Shown: positions 27,142 to 35,810 of the stretch, one piece after another
Layout: every line of letters begins with the position of its first letter
Numbering within the stretch: the first letter of the stretch is position 1
Source: a bacterium
Lineage (GTDB): Bacteria > Bacteroidota > Bacteroidia > Bacteroidales > Muribaculaceae
Direction of reading: 5' to 3'
Length of the DNA stretch: 59,083 nucleotides
Assembly (NCBI GenBank): GCA_004563195.1
Contig: SFTJ01000010.1
Location: 1-59,083 of the forward strand
The notes under the pieces: generated by a model
Seen by the model: only the letters and a program-made list of their open reading frames with translations
What the model was told of the DNA's origin: nothing
Database searches by the model: none
Translations under genes and position numbers: made by a program

Positions 27142-27862
27142 ACTCCCCCGCGAACTTTACTTTGAATTTCAATACAGTGGCAAGAATCATCTCAATATCT
27201 TTCCAGAAACTGTAATGACGGTAATAATAGCAATTCAGCCGCACCTTGTCGGGATAGATCACATTGTCGTTATACCACACCGCCACCTCCTGGTCAGTCA
27301 TAGTATTGATGTTTTCTGGCATTCGTAGCCCTTCTCTAAGCTCTATGCTCCCTTCTCTAAGCTTGCGGACAAACTCCGCAATCATTTCGTCCTCCAACCG
27401 ATATTTCAGCGTTGCAGGTCCCGTAATCCCCGGTCTCAGTTTCAGCACATCCCTGTCATCACCTACGAGTTTATCCGCATACCCAGGTACATCAGGCCGA
27501 GGACCCACGAACGACATATTGCCAATCAGTACATCCCAAAGTCCCGGCAGCTCATCCAGCTTATAATGTCTCAGCTTCGCCCCAAAAGGAGTGATGCGCG
27601 AGTCACCTGCCACCGACACGGTACTCCAATTGGAACCTTTGGAACCATTTAAAGCCTCTGAAGCTTTAGGAGCCATCGTCATCGTCCTGAACTTATGGCA
27701 AGTAAACAACTTTCCCCCTTTGCCCACACGTTTCTGCGTAAAAAATGCAGGCCCACCAGGCATTTTTACCTTTATCATTATTGCCGCAATCAAAAGAACT
27801 GGCCAAAGAATCAGCAAGCCCAAAATACTTGCTATTATATCAAAAATTCTCTTTATGAACAT
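27134..27862 (-). CDS. Initiating sugar transferase (bacterial sugar transferase family)
   Basis: A 242-residue phosphoglycosyl transferase (PF02397). An N-terminal hydrophobic hairpin (IFDIIASILGLLILWPVLLI) is followed by FTQKRVGKGGKLFTCHKFRTM, then LDELPGLWDVLIGNMSFVGPRP. It moves a sugar-1-phosphate to undecaprenyl phosphate and starts the repeat unit. A Ser/Asn-rich insertion (near 80-95) sits between the KFRTM and DSRITPFG blocks, longer than usual. It ends inside the start of the Septu-like ATPase gene. Confidence 0.92.
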   Translation of the reverse strand: MFIKRIFDIIASILGLLILWPVLLIAAIMIKVKMPGGPAFFTQKRVGKGGKLFTCHKFRTMTMAPKASEALNGSKGSNWSTVSVAGDSRITPFGAKLRHYKLDELPGLWDVLIGNMSFVGPRPDVPGYADKLVGDDRDVLKLRPGITGPATLKYRLEDEMIAEFVRKLREGSIELREGLRMPENINTMTDQEVAVWYNDNVIYPDKVRLNCYYYRHYSFWKDIEMILATVLKFKVKFAGEYV

Positions 27863-27889
27863 ATTGAATAATTTTTATGTTTTCTGTTA

Positions 27890-29008
27890 TTATATCCATC
27901 CATTCCACTTTCTCCACACCCAAATCTTGATACGTGTGAATGGAGCCCAAAGCGTTTCGATTGGGTAATAGCCTATGAGACGCATATTATGCTTCGTTAT
28001 TTTGTAGAAACGGAGCAAGCGAGTTCTCCCATGTAAATCTTTCAGACGCTCATCGTGGTGCCCCATGTTGCCAGCAATCATAATCTCATTCAACAAGAAC
28101 TTTCCATGTCTCTCGTTAGGATTGCACAACATCCGCTCTCGTTGCAAGCCAAAAATTTCACGCATCACATACATCAGAGCTCCTGCAAAATTCGTCAGCC
28201 CTAATTGCTTAATGGTTTGAAAAGCCTTTTCTTTGCTATTTGTACCTTCAATACCTCCTGGTTGAAGCACAAAATAGTAGTCCATCACCTGCCTCAACCC
28301 AACGCCTTCACCAAACAGATGGCGATAGATGTGTATCAGCAAATACACCAGATTAAAACTCGTTGTAGGAACACATAGCCTCACCTCGTTCCAATGTTTA
28401 AATTGTATCGGTTTTTGCTCCTCAAACCAACGCTGTAACCTTCTATTTGCAAAGGGGTGTCGTAACATAGAAGGAATGAAATGCGCCTCTACTTCAGTTT
28501 CCGGGAAATAATCTAAGTGCACATGTTGCTCCGTCACCTCAACCTTCTGACCTAAACGCTCAGCCAATTTCACCGCAGCCTCAACGCCACCTTCAATCCA
28601 GATGTCAATGTCGCCGCTCTGACGCAGTCCGCGGAGATGCTCAGCATACTGCATACCAACACCTTGTCCTTTTAGGATACACGAACAGATACCGTCGGCG
28701 GAGAGTCTCGCTTGTAGCTCAACACACTGCCGATTAACAATTTCATTACGTTGCTGTATTTTCGCAGCCATCCCCATCCACGTAAGGTATAGTGCCTCAG
28801 GTGGCTTTTGTTGCTGAGCAACCAGCTTATGCACTCCTGCAAAACATACACCTATGAGGCTCTGCTTCTTAGCAATGCTATATAATTTATCCCACTCATC
28901 CGCACTGGGCGTATGAGAAAGACAAATCCGTATGCCTAACGACACATGTAGCAACTCGAAGAACAATTGTTCTATGATAAATGTATCCCTACGTACCTCA
29001 TTGGTCAT
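27890..29008 (-). CDS. Nucleotidyltransferase-fold protein (NTP_transf_5, capsule-associated)
   Basis: A 372-residue protein of the PF14907 type. The N-terminal helices precede CILKGQGVGMQYAEHLRGLR and SGDIDIW, a nucleotidyltransferase-like G/S and DxD pattern, then VHLDYFPETEVEAHF. Members occur widely in exopolysaccharide loci of many phyla; substrate unknown. It sits 27 nt upstream of the sugar transferase. It does not resemble a MNT antitoxin closely because of its length. Confidence 0.8.
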   Translation of the reverse strand: MTNEVRRDTFIIEQLFFELLHVSLGIRICLSHTPSADEWDKLYSIAKKQSLIGVCFAGVHKLVAQQQKPPEALYLTWMGMAAKIQQRNEIVNRQCVELQARLSADGICSCILKGQGVGMQYAEHLRGLRQSGDIDIWIEGGVEAAVKLAERLGQKVEVTEQHVHLDYFPETEVEAHFIPSMLRHPFANRRLQRWFEEQKPIQFKHWNEVRLCVPTTSFNLVYLLIHIYRHLFGEGVGLRQVMDYYFVLQPGGIEGTNSKEKAFQTIKQLGLTNFAGALMYVMREIFGLQRERMLCNPNERHGKFLLNEIMIAGNMGHHDERLKDLHGRTRLLRFYKITKHNMRLIGYYPIETLWAPFTRIKIWVWRKWNGWI

Positions 29009-29019
29009 ACCCGCTGTAA

Positions 29020-29328
29020 TTATAGGATCATATCTTCTCTCAGAGAACCTCTTTTGATAGCTTGATTAACTTGCACGATGAACAAGAAATCATCTGAAAG
29101 GATATACTGAGGCACTTTATTTGGTATATTAAAGATGCTCTCTATGGAGATACGGTCGCCTTCACGTGCTATCAATTGCGCTATTTCTTCAAAATTCTGC
29201 TTATAGTGTTGTCTCAACTCGGCATATTCTGCTTCTGTGAGAAATTTGTTGATTACTTGCGCATCGTTACGCTTTAACTGCTCCTCCATCTGGCGAGCCC
29301 TATCTTCTTGTGATAATCTTCCGTTCAT
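29020..29328 (-). CDS. Small unknown protein upstream of NTP_transf_5 gene
   Basis: A 102-residue helical, charged protein (MEEQLKRNDAQVINKFL, AEYAELRQHYKQNF). No membrane segment and no recognised motif. It lies 11 nt before the NTP_transf_5 gene and 46 nt after the nuclease-like gene. It could be a small partner or antitoxin of either neighbour; the spacing favours the NTP_transf_5 gene. Function not assigned. Confidence 0.5.
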   Translation of the reverse strand: MNGRLSQEDRARQMEEQLKRNDAQVINKFLTEAEYAELRQHYKQNFEEIAQLIAREGDRISIESIFNIPNKVPQYILSDDFLFIVQVNQAIKRGSLREDMIL

Positions 29329-29374
29329 AATGTTGATATTTTTGTTGTTTCTTCTTTTTTTATAAAATTTATCT

Positions 29375-30925
29375 TCATTGAGACTCGAAAAGCCCCTCCT
29401 CCAAATAGACAGGCATTATATTGAATGAAACGACTCGTTGATTAGGTGTAATTACTGGAAATCGAGTAATAACAAAACTCTCAATTCTATCCATGCCAAG
29501 CTCCTGCTTTAACATATCCTCGCGGTTGTGTTCCTTTTCGAGTGCTTTGTCATAAGCATGTGCCAGAGTGCGATGTTTCTGAGCTGCTGTCTTTATCCAG
29601 TTCGTGTCTATCTTCTGCACATTGATGTAGTTGTTCTTGCACTGGAAGTTATAGATGCAACCATCCTTTACGCAAACCACGTCAAACTCCTTGTGTTCAA
29701 TACGCTTGCAGGTTTTACGGTATTCGAATCCATAACCCTTCACAAGATCGACAACCCTCTTCTCAAAAACAAATCCAGAATCAATCTGAAACTTCTTTTT
29801 GCGTTCCAATGATCTGTTTATCGCATTCACGATATACCTTTGGAAGAAGAGAATTGTTGAGTAATATATCCTCCCAATACGGAAGAAAGGATAACGGGAT
29901 GCGGTTACTTCGAAAAATCCGCTCATATCCTTGTAGAGCACCAATGAGGGGTATTTATGGCAGATTTTTCTGAAATCTCTTTCTGGTATGGCAATCTCGA
30001 AGTCGTCATGGAGATAGTGAAATACATCATCAGCAAGATTCTTAATCTCCAGATATAAAGGATTGTCCAATATACCATAATCAGCAAAATAAACCGACAT
30101 GTTATGCAGGTTCGCATCAAATTCATCGCGCGAAAAGAGTTTGCTTGATGATGACCTGCGCAACAGCTCCTTTCTTGTGTTTTTGTCAAACTCCAGCAAA
30201 TCACATTCTGTCATTCTGACAGGTTCCAGAAAGCCATCTTCCAGTTGCGTATAAGCATCGCTAAACTCAAGAATGCCATCTTGATGTATGGTCGCTTCAA
30301 AGTCAGGTAAGCATCGGCACTGCAGCATTGCATTGAATGCGGTTGTTACAGGAATAGCTACTTTATCTATACACCAAGACAACTCTTTGAGCAAGTCATC
30401 GCCATCTATCCGCTTGTTACCTTTGGCATAAATAGGTATCAGATATAGCATCGATGCGAAGTGAAGCCTTCGGGATTTACAATAGTTGTATAAATCCCAT
30501 ACCGTTCTTATTGTTGTATCGTGGAATAGTGTAGCGAAAGAGAACATTCGCTTGGCAGTATCTACGCCATGCCGTTCTCTGATGCGAAGTAGGGATTTAC
30601 ATAAGGATTCGGGGCTGGAATAGAAGTCACCAACGAGAGCTTCGGAAAAGAGTTCTTCTTCACTATCCAAATCCTCGAATAGATTGATGAACTCCTCTAC
30701 CTTCAAGTAAAAGTCTTTCCATTGCAAGCCAAGTGCAACTCCATCGTATAATGCTAGCCCTTCCTTTAATTCGATAAGAAGTGCATCCGAGCTATCTTTT
30801 AGGTATCTTTCCAAAGCCTTCCCCCGTATTTTCCAGACAAGTTTAAGTTTAACAATTGGTCCTGCCATAGATATATTATCATCACAGAAGGCCATGAAGT
30901 TAGGACCGTTCTTAGATTCTGCCAT
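29375..30925 (-). CDS. Large protein with C-terminal Mrr-like nuclease motif
   Basis: A 516-residue protein. Residues 1-370 are unassigned and mostly helical. The C-terminal part shows a PD-(D/E)XK pattern of the Mrr type: Glu in VFEKRVVDLV (near 388), Asp in HKEFDVVCVKDG (near 414-415), and QCK (428-430). This suggests a DNA nuclease. It begins directly after the TagD-like gene start region, with no gap between its ATG side and the TagD stop (adjacent codons), so it is in the capsule transcript. No sugar-enzyme motif is visible; an immune function is inferred, not shown. Confidence 0.6.
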   Translation of the reverse strand: MAESKNGPNFMAFCDDNISMAGPIVKLKLVWKIRGKALERYLKDSSDALLIELKEGLALYDGVALGLQWKDFYLKVEEFINLFEDLDSEEELFSEALVGDFYSSPESLCKSLLRIRERHGVDTAKRMFSFATLFHDTTIRTVWDLYNYCKSRRLHFASMLYLIPIYAKGNKRIDGDDLLKELSWCIDKVAIPVTTAFNAMLQCRCLPDFEATIHQDGILEFSDAYTQLEDGFLEPVRMTECDLLEFDKNTRKELLRRSSSSKLFSRDEFDANLHNMSVYFADYGILDNPLYLEIKNLADDVFHYLHDDFEIAIPERDFRKICHKYPSLVLYKDMSGFFEVTASRYPFFRIGRIYYSTILFFQRYIVNAINRSLERKKKFQIDSGFVFEKRVVDLVKGYGFEYRKTCKRIEHKEFDVVCVKDGCIYNFQCKNNYINVQKIDTNWIKTAAQKHRTLAHAYDKALEKEHNREDMLKQELGMDRIESFVITRFPVITPNQRVVSFNIMPVYLEEGLFESQ

Positions 30926-31345
30926 CTACTTACTAATCTTTTCCCTCAATATGCTTGAACTGATGCCATCGGTATGATCCAGATACACAACAGTACAACC
31001 TACTTCGGCAAACTGCTTTTCATAGTTGTTCCATGCCTCAGTTCCCTTCCAGTCAGAACCAACGAAGACAGCATCCGCACCGAGTTCTTTCACAGGACGA
31101 ATCTTCTCCATGTCTGCCTGGGGCACTACCTTATCTACATAGCGTATAGCCTCAACAATAGCCATACGCTCCTGCTCGTTGATGATGGGATACTTCTGCT
31201 TTCGCTTATAGCAAAGCTCGTCAGTTGTAACTCCTACAATGAGCATTTCACACTGTTCCTTAGCGCGTCTAAGGATGTTGAGATGCCCGATATGAAACAT
31301 ATCGTACACTCCTGTTGTATAACCAATTTTGTATTTCTTTTTCAT
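30926..31345 (-). CDS. tagD: Glycerol-3-phosphate cytidylyltransferase-like (TagD family)
   Basis: A 139-residue nucleotidyltransferase. The HxGH motif lies in GVYDMFHIGHLNIL (about 11-24), with NEQERMAIVEAIRYVD and GISSSILR near the end (ISSS-type CTP motif). The family makes CDP-glycerol or related CDP-polyols. A CDP-alcohol phosphotransferase is encoded four genes upstream (34477-35271), so the pair may decorate the polymer with a phospho-alcohol. The next gene downstream abuts its stop. Confidence 0.85.
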   Translation of the reverse strand: MKKKYKIGYTTGVYDMFHIGHLNILRRAKEQCEMLIVGVTTDELCYKRKQKYPIINEQERMAIVEAIRYVDKVVPQADMEKIRPVKELGADAVFVGSDWKGTEAWNNYEKQFAEVGCTVVYLDHTDGISSSILREKISK

Positions 31346-31359
31346 TTCACTATTAGTTT

Positions 31360-32559
31360 TTACAATTGAGATTTGATGAATTCTACCATCATAGCCATTT
31401 GTCTCTCGCAGTTTTTATTGTTTCTCACAAACTCAGAAGCACGTTTCCCTTTTTCTTTCAGTTCTTCTTCTGGCAACGAAAGGACCTTCTTTAAATCTCT
31501 GATTAATCCTTCCTGGGTATATTCTTCATTATAATACAGATACTCGTTATAATCGGCAGGGAAACCAGGTAACTTTGTTGTAAAGACAGGCGTGCCACTC
31601 AGCATATACTCAATCATCTTTGATGGGAAAGAATACTTTGTATATTCATCCTTGGGATTGCGAATATTGAGGAGAAGGGATGCCTCCTGTTCTCTTTTCA
31701 TAACCTCTTCTCGCGATACCACTCCAAAGAATTTGATTCGTGGATTTATTTCAGCTTTCTTTTTGATTTCCTCCTCATAATCGCCAGCTCCCATGATCCA
31801 GAGTTCATAATCAGTTTCCAACTGCTCGTAAACGTCAATCAAGGTATCAATGCCGTATTTCTTATATAGCGTACCAGCATACATCAATGCCCTTTGCTTG
31901 TTACCACATTTAGTATTGTTGACAATAGAAGTATCTACAAGCACCTCCATCACATGAAAAGGTTTACCCGGAGCAACAACATCCGCCATTTGTTTGGTGA
32001 TAAACACATAGCCATCTGCCAACCCCTGCACCTTTACTGCATGTTCACGAGCCTTTGCCTTAAAATATCCTTTGAGGCCTTTGTGCTCTGTCAATGCCAC
32101 AGACGGCATATCTGTAATCATCGTGAAACACTTGCATCCGTATTTCTTACAGATTTCAAAGGTCTTTTCGGCAACCGCAGTATAGAAGCCATACAAGAAT
32201 ACGCATTTGTCAATTGTACTTTGATTATCACGCAGCCATTTCTCAACCATCCTACCAATTGCATTAGCATGCATTTTTGGCTTGATAAATGGCAGATTAA
32301 TGGCAGGCGCAATCTTTGTTGTCAAGTCATTATCTAAATCATCTGTTCTCTCTGAAAGATAGAACTTGCTACCGTTGGGATATGTAGCAATGCATTCTGC
32401 AGAAATACACGTAAGTTCCACATCGCAAACAGACGAGAGTCCTTTTAGTATTGCCGCTTCAAAGTGCTGAGGTGCAGAAGATACTTTTATCTTGCTTCTG
32501 CTGTTTGTCGCCTCAAACTCTGATTCGTTACATATACTACCTATATATAAAATCTTCAT
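31360..32559 (-). CDS. Glycosyltransferase, GT4 type
   Basis: A 399-residue GT-B glycosyltransferase. The C-terminal nucleotide-sugar domain has ALMYAGTLYKKYGIDTLI, ELWIMGAGDYEEEI, FFGVVSREEV and SFPSKMIEYMLSGTPVF, the family 4-like donor-binding run. The ATG overlaps the stop of the phase-variable DUF1796 frame by ATGA, so coupling would depend on the tract length upstream. Confidence 0.85.
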   Translation of the reverse strand: MKILYIGSICNESEFEATNSRSKIKVSSAPQHFEAAILKGLSSVCDVELTCISAECIATYPNGSKFYLSERTDDLDNDLTTKIAPAINLPFIKPKMHANAIGRMVEKWLRDNQSTIDKCVFLYGFYTAVAEKTFEICKKYGCKCFTMITDMPSVALTEHKGLKGYFKAKAREHAVKVQGLADGYVFITKQMADVVAPGKPFHVMEVLVDTSIVNNTKCGNKQRALMYAGTLYKKYGIDTLIDVYEQLETDYELWIMGAGDYEEEIKKKAEINPRIKFFGVVSREEVMKREQEASLLLNIRNPKDEYTKYSFPSKMIEYMLSGTPVFTTKLPGFPADYNEYLYYNEEYTQEGLIRDLKKVLSLPEEELKEKGKRASEFVRNNKNCERQMAMMVEFIKSQL

Positions 32560-33301
32560 TGCTTTATGTCGTTGTATTGTTTCAAATGTCTATAAGGTTG
32601 TTGTTCTGTAACCACCTTCTTAGCATATCTTTTCCGTATTCTTGATAAATAATGAATCCTCAGGTTGTTTAATATCTGGAATATATTGAGAGAAGTGTGC
32701 TTATACAAGTACCGTAAAAACTCGGGATTAGTTTTGAAATAATGACGCACAACATCCTTACTATCAGATGCTATGCGCACAAAAATACCCCCCCCCCAAT
32801 TAAAGCACTTGTTATCTCATATTTGATACCCTGAGGTACAATAAATACTATATTATTATCACGATTGTACTGTTTTACTTGTGAAACAATTGATGTCAGA
32901 TTATTTTCTATCCACTCAACTTCTTTTTCATTCAAGCAATACCTAATAAATAGTGAGGGTTCCTTTACGTCATCATACAAGCGTTTAATTCTCCGATCGT
33001 ATTTTTTGCGTACTGAATATATCTGATTCCTCAATGGTGTGTATGCATCGAAATCATGATAAAAATGAATACCTGTACGATAATTGTAATAGTGGTTGGG
33101 AATCTCTTCTTGATATAAAGATTCTTCATCAAGAAAATCTTCGAAATTATTATCGAGCAGTTTAAGGATATTTTCGAAACTATCGCTAATTATCCAGTCA
33201 AAAGGATATGAAGCTGTTCTCAGGCCTTTGCGCTCAAGTTCCATAGCCACACTACAGAAGTATCCTAATGGAATGATATGTTTATACTTTGTTGCTTTCA
33301 C
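32556..33301 (-). CDS. DUF1796 putative cysteine peptidase-like protein, poly-G phase-off in this copy
   Basis: As sequenced, translation from a GTG at 33301 stops at 32771 after 176 residues, just past a 10-G tract (32788-32797). With 11 or 8 G the frame continues into the open frame ending at 32556, giving about 248 residues. The restored stop overlaps the next gene by ATGA, supporting that the longer frame is native. The N-terminal part (IIPLGYFCSVAMELERKGL, ASYPFDWIISDS) matches DUF1796, a papain-like fold found in capsule loci; activity unknown. It overlaps the upstream glycosyltransferase by 20 nt. A sequencing miscount of the tract is the main alternative. Confidence 0.72.
32788..32797 (-). 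repeat. Poly-G tract (10 G, coding strand), out of frame
   Basis: Ten G on the minus (coding) strand. With 10 G the DUF1796 frame ends at TAG six codons later; with 9 G it ends at TGA a few codons later; 11 or 8 G opens the full frame. This is the behaviour of a slipped-strand switch. Confidence 0.85.
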
Positions 33302-34472
33302 AATATTCCTTGAATTGGTTTAAGAATTTATTTCTTCTTTCACGCAAAATCTCGAAATCATACTCTTTGGCTTTATCAAAATTGCGCTTTGCATTAGCCT
33401 TCATCAATTCTTTATCTGTATTGTATTTAAGAATGAGTTCGGCCAATCTATCTCCATCTCCAAGAGGATGTAAACACTCCTTTCCCAACAGCTCCGGCAT
33501 AGTGCAAATATTAGTAGCAAAGCATACACAACCACGAGACATCGCTTCTGCCACACAACGTCCAAACCCTTCGCTACGAGTTGGAAGAACAAAGAAATCT
33601 TGTGTATCAAGCCATTCTAATACCGCTGTTGCATTGGGTAAAGGTGCAGGGAAGGTGATGCGATTCTTTGGGTTCTTGATCCCTAAAGATGAAGCATAAC
33701 CATACCAATTATCTCTGCTCTTCTGTGTTCCATTGCCTAAAATATTCAGACGATAATTATCTGGCAGTTTGGAGAGGGCTCTAATAGCTGTATCTACTCC
33801 CTTCATCTTTCCTTGATAGAAGCCTATGAGAGAAATTTCGACAATGTCAGATTCTTGTTTAGCATCTATTTTTTTATACCTTCTTTCAAGGATTTGCTCG
33901 TCAGCAGCCTCAAGTATTACATCCGCACAACCACACATGATGCCATTGATTGGAAATTGCTGTTGCAGATAATCCTTACTAACATATATGCCGAACTTAC
34001 AGTTCTTGATAGCATTTTTAATCTGCCAATAGAAGAATGGCGCATACATACGTTTAAGTAATGAGGGGTGCTGCTTTAATGCATTATGAATGTCCCCCGT
34101 CATCTCTATCATGTAGGGTTTGTGAAGTTCTTCCGCAATCCTGATTGCCATCATACCTCTGCGAGAGGCAGGTTTCATCAAAATAGCCTCAGCCTTTTCA
34201 ATTTCCTCACGAAGTACGCGTTTAACTTCTTTATCATTCTTAAAGTCAGCAGGTGCAGTATTCGGTTTCGCTATTCGCACGCTTATGCGAGGATCTGTCA
34301 TTTTTACCAAAGCACTTGTGTCAAGATAATCCCTAACAGGAATGCCCAAAACCCTCACTTTATCAAAAACATCAAGATATTTTTGAAAAAAAGGATCTGC
34401 ACATGACGGGAGCGCATAAGTTTGACCTCCTTCCTCGCGGAACATAAATGCGCTACAATATAGTAATTTCAT
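33282..34472 (-). CDS. Glycosyltransferase, GT4 type
   Basis: A 396-residue GT-B enzyme. Donor-site residues are in SLIGFYQGKMKGVDTAI, LNILGNGTQKS and RSEGFGRCVAEAMSRGC (E-x7-E motif), followed by PLGDGDRLAELI. It starts 4 nt after the CDP-alcohol transferase gene. Its stop lies inside the start of the DUF1796 frame. Acceptor and donor cannot be told from sequence. Confidence 0.88.
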   Translation of the reverse strand: MKLLYCSAFMFREEGGQTYALPSCADPFFQKYLDVFDKVRVLGIPVRDYLDTSALVKMTDPRISVRIAKPNTAPADFKNDKEVKRVLREEIEKAEAILMKPASRRGMMAIRIAEELHKPYMIEMTGDIHNALKQHPSLLKRMYAPFFYWQIKNAIKNCKFGIYVSKDYLQQQFPINGIMCGCADVILEAADEQILERRYKKIDAKQESDIVEISLIGFYQGKMKGVDTAIRALSKLPDNYRLNILGNGTQKSRDNWYGYASSLGIKNPKNRITFPAPLPNATAVLEWLDTQDFFVLPTRSEGFGRCVAEAMSRGCVCFATNICTMPELLGKECLHPLGDGDRLAELILKYNTDKELMKANAKRNFDKAKEYDFEILRERRNKFLNQFKEYCESNKV

Positions 34473-34476
34473 ACGC

Positions 34477-35271
34477 TTATATTCTTTTACCCATTTCTTT
34501 CATCTTTGCTTGTGCTTCAACCTCAAACATTGAAGCATTGCGGCTATACAATACACAAATGGCAAGGAACGATACTACATAATACAAAGTATAGAACACC
34601 ACCATAATGTCGAAAGTATTTGTGAACAATCCCACAAACAACCAAGGCATAAACAAACCTGATACGCCAAGGTTCTTGTCAATCTGCTCACGGATGTAGG
34701 CAAAGCTCTTCTTATCCTCTGTATCCTTCAACGTTATTTCTTCGTTTTCGCCCAATATTTGTTTTGCAGCAAAGAAGCAGTTGAGATACTTCTGATGCAC
34801 AAGTCGCATATAGAGGTTACACATGGCACCAAAGCCGCCAATGATAATCAGCCAATACTTATATTCCTCTGGAACAAGGAAGGTGGTATTATAAGCTGCG
34901 ATACCAAGTGCTAGCGTTGTAAATGAGAATGGTCCATAACCTGCAACTGCATCAAAGTAGTCGCCCATAAAGGATTTAACCTTCTTTACTCGGGCAATAT
35001 TTCCATCCACACAATCCAATACTAACCAAAAATTAGTAAGGATTACGCCTGCCAGCATCCACCAGAAATTGTTGATGCAAAGACATACGGCAGCTACAAA
35101 GATCAAAATCCAAGAGAGTATAGACACTTGATTTGCAGACCATCCCGCATTGATAAAACAATAAGTCACAGGGAACGAAGCCTTACGTACCCACAATTGA
35201 ACCCAAAGGGAACTACGACTATTCTTCTTCTTTGTAAGTGAAGAAGTAATATCTTTCATTGAATACTTCAT
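34477..35271 (-). CDS. CDP-alcohol phosphatidyltransferase-family membrane protein
   Basis: A 264-residue integral membrane protein with about six helices. The family motif is D-x2-DG-x2-AR-x8-G-x3-D-x3-D; here DCVDGNIAR (near 85-93) and GDYFDAVAG follow it, but the last Asp is Gly. That position is thought to be the catalytic base, so chemistry may differ or be lost. With the TagD-like gene it could attach a phospho-alcohol to the polymer or to a lipid carrier. It begins 9 nt after the acetyltransferase. Confidence 0.8.
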   Translation of the reverse strand: MKYSMKDITSSLTKKKNSRSSLWVQLWVRKASFPVTYCFINAGWSANQVSILSWILIFVAAVCLCINNFWWMLAGVILTNFWLVLDCVDGNIARVKKVKSFMGDYFDAVAGYGPFSFTTLALGIAAYNTTFLVPEEYKYWLIIIGGFGAMCNLYMRLVHQKYLNCFFAAKQILGENEEITLKDTEDKKSFAYIREQIDKNLGVSGLFMPWLFVGLFTNTFDIMVVFYTLYYVVSFLAICVLYSRNASMFEVEAQAKMKEMGKRI

Positions 35272-35280
35272 ATTGTTTTT

Positions 35281-35802
35281 TTATTTTATTATTAATCTTG
35301 CTTTCGGACTAACTGCAGTTGCTCCAGCTGGCACATCATCTATTACGATTGCACCAGCTCCAATTTTAGCATTATCACCAATCGTAACTTTTCCGATAAT
35401 TTTAGCACCTGCTCCAATTATCACATTATCTCCAATTATCGGGGCATTGTGATAATCTTTACCATCATCAGCAATGGATACTTGATGATAGATGTAAGCA
35501 TTAGCTCCTACTTTAGCATAAGGCGAGACGATAATCCCATTTGGCCCATGAGGCAATCTGGGTGGCGTTTTGAATAGAGCACCAGCATTTAAGTCCGTTC
35601 CGAAGGATGCATTATTATACGCATCACATCGCTTGATATACATTAACTTTAAATACTTGAAAATCAGTCCTAATTTACCCCCCCCCGCTGCCGGGTTGGT
35701 AACGAATGCACGATACCTCCAATACTTTTGGTGGTCATAGTGCTGTATGATACATCTGACATAATTTATCAAAGGATGCTTGTGATTAATATTTAAAGGC
35801 AT
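35281..35802 (-). CDS. Hexapeptide-repeat acetyltransferase (CysE/serine-acetyltransferase-like), phase-variable
   Basis: A 173-residue left-handed beta-helix acyltransferase. Hexapeptide repeats run through VGANAYIYHQVSIADDG, IIGDNVIIGAGAKIIG and IGDNAKIGAGAIVIDDV. It probably acetylates a sugar of the repeat unit. A 9-G tract (35678-35686) codes for the glycines after PAA near residue 40. The frame is intact at 9 G; one more G gives an immediate TAA, one fewer gives a TAG two codons later. It is therefore on in this copy. Confidence 0.85.
   Translation of the reverse strand: MPLNINHKHPLINYVRCIIQHYDHQKYWRYRAFVTNPAAGGGKLGLIFKYLKLMYIKRCDAYNNASFGTDLNAGALFKTPPRLPHGPNGIIVSPYAKVGANAYIYHQVSIADDGKDYHNAPIIGDNVIIGAGAKIIGKVTIGDNAKIGAGAIVIDDVPAGATAVSPKARLIIK
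35678..35686 (-). repeat. Poly-G tract (9 G), in frame
   Basis: Nine G on the coding strand in the acetyltransferase gene. A change of one base in either direction stops translation within two codons, at about residue 43 of 173. Confidence 0.85.
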
Positions 35803-35810
35803 ATTGATGT

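Noticed and set aside
27600..27680. Short repeats (ggaacc, ccaattgg) in the sugar transferase gene as a recombination site
   Set aside because: They are short, in frame, and code for a Ser/Asn-rich loop; no matching copy was seen elsewhere.
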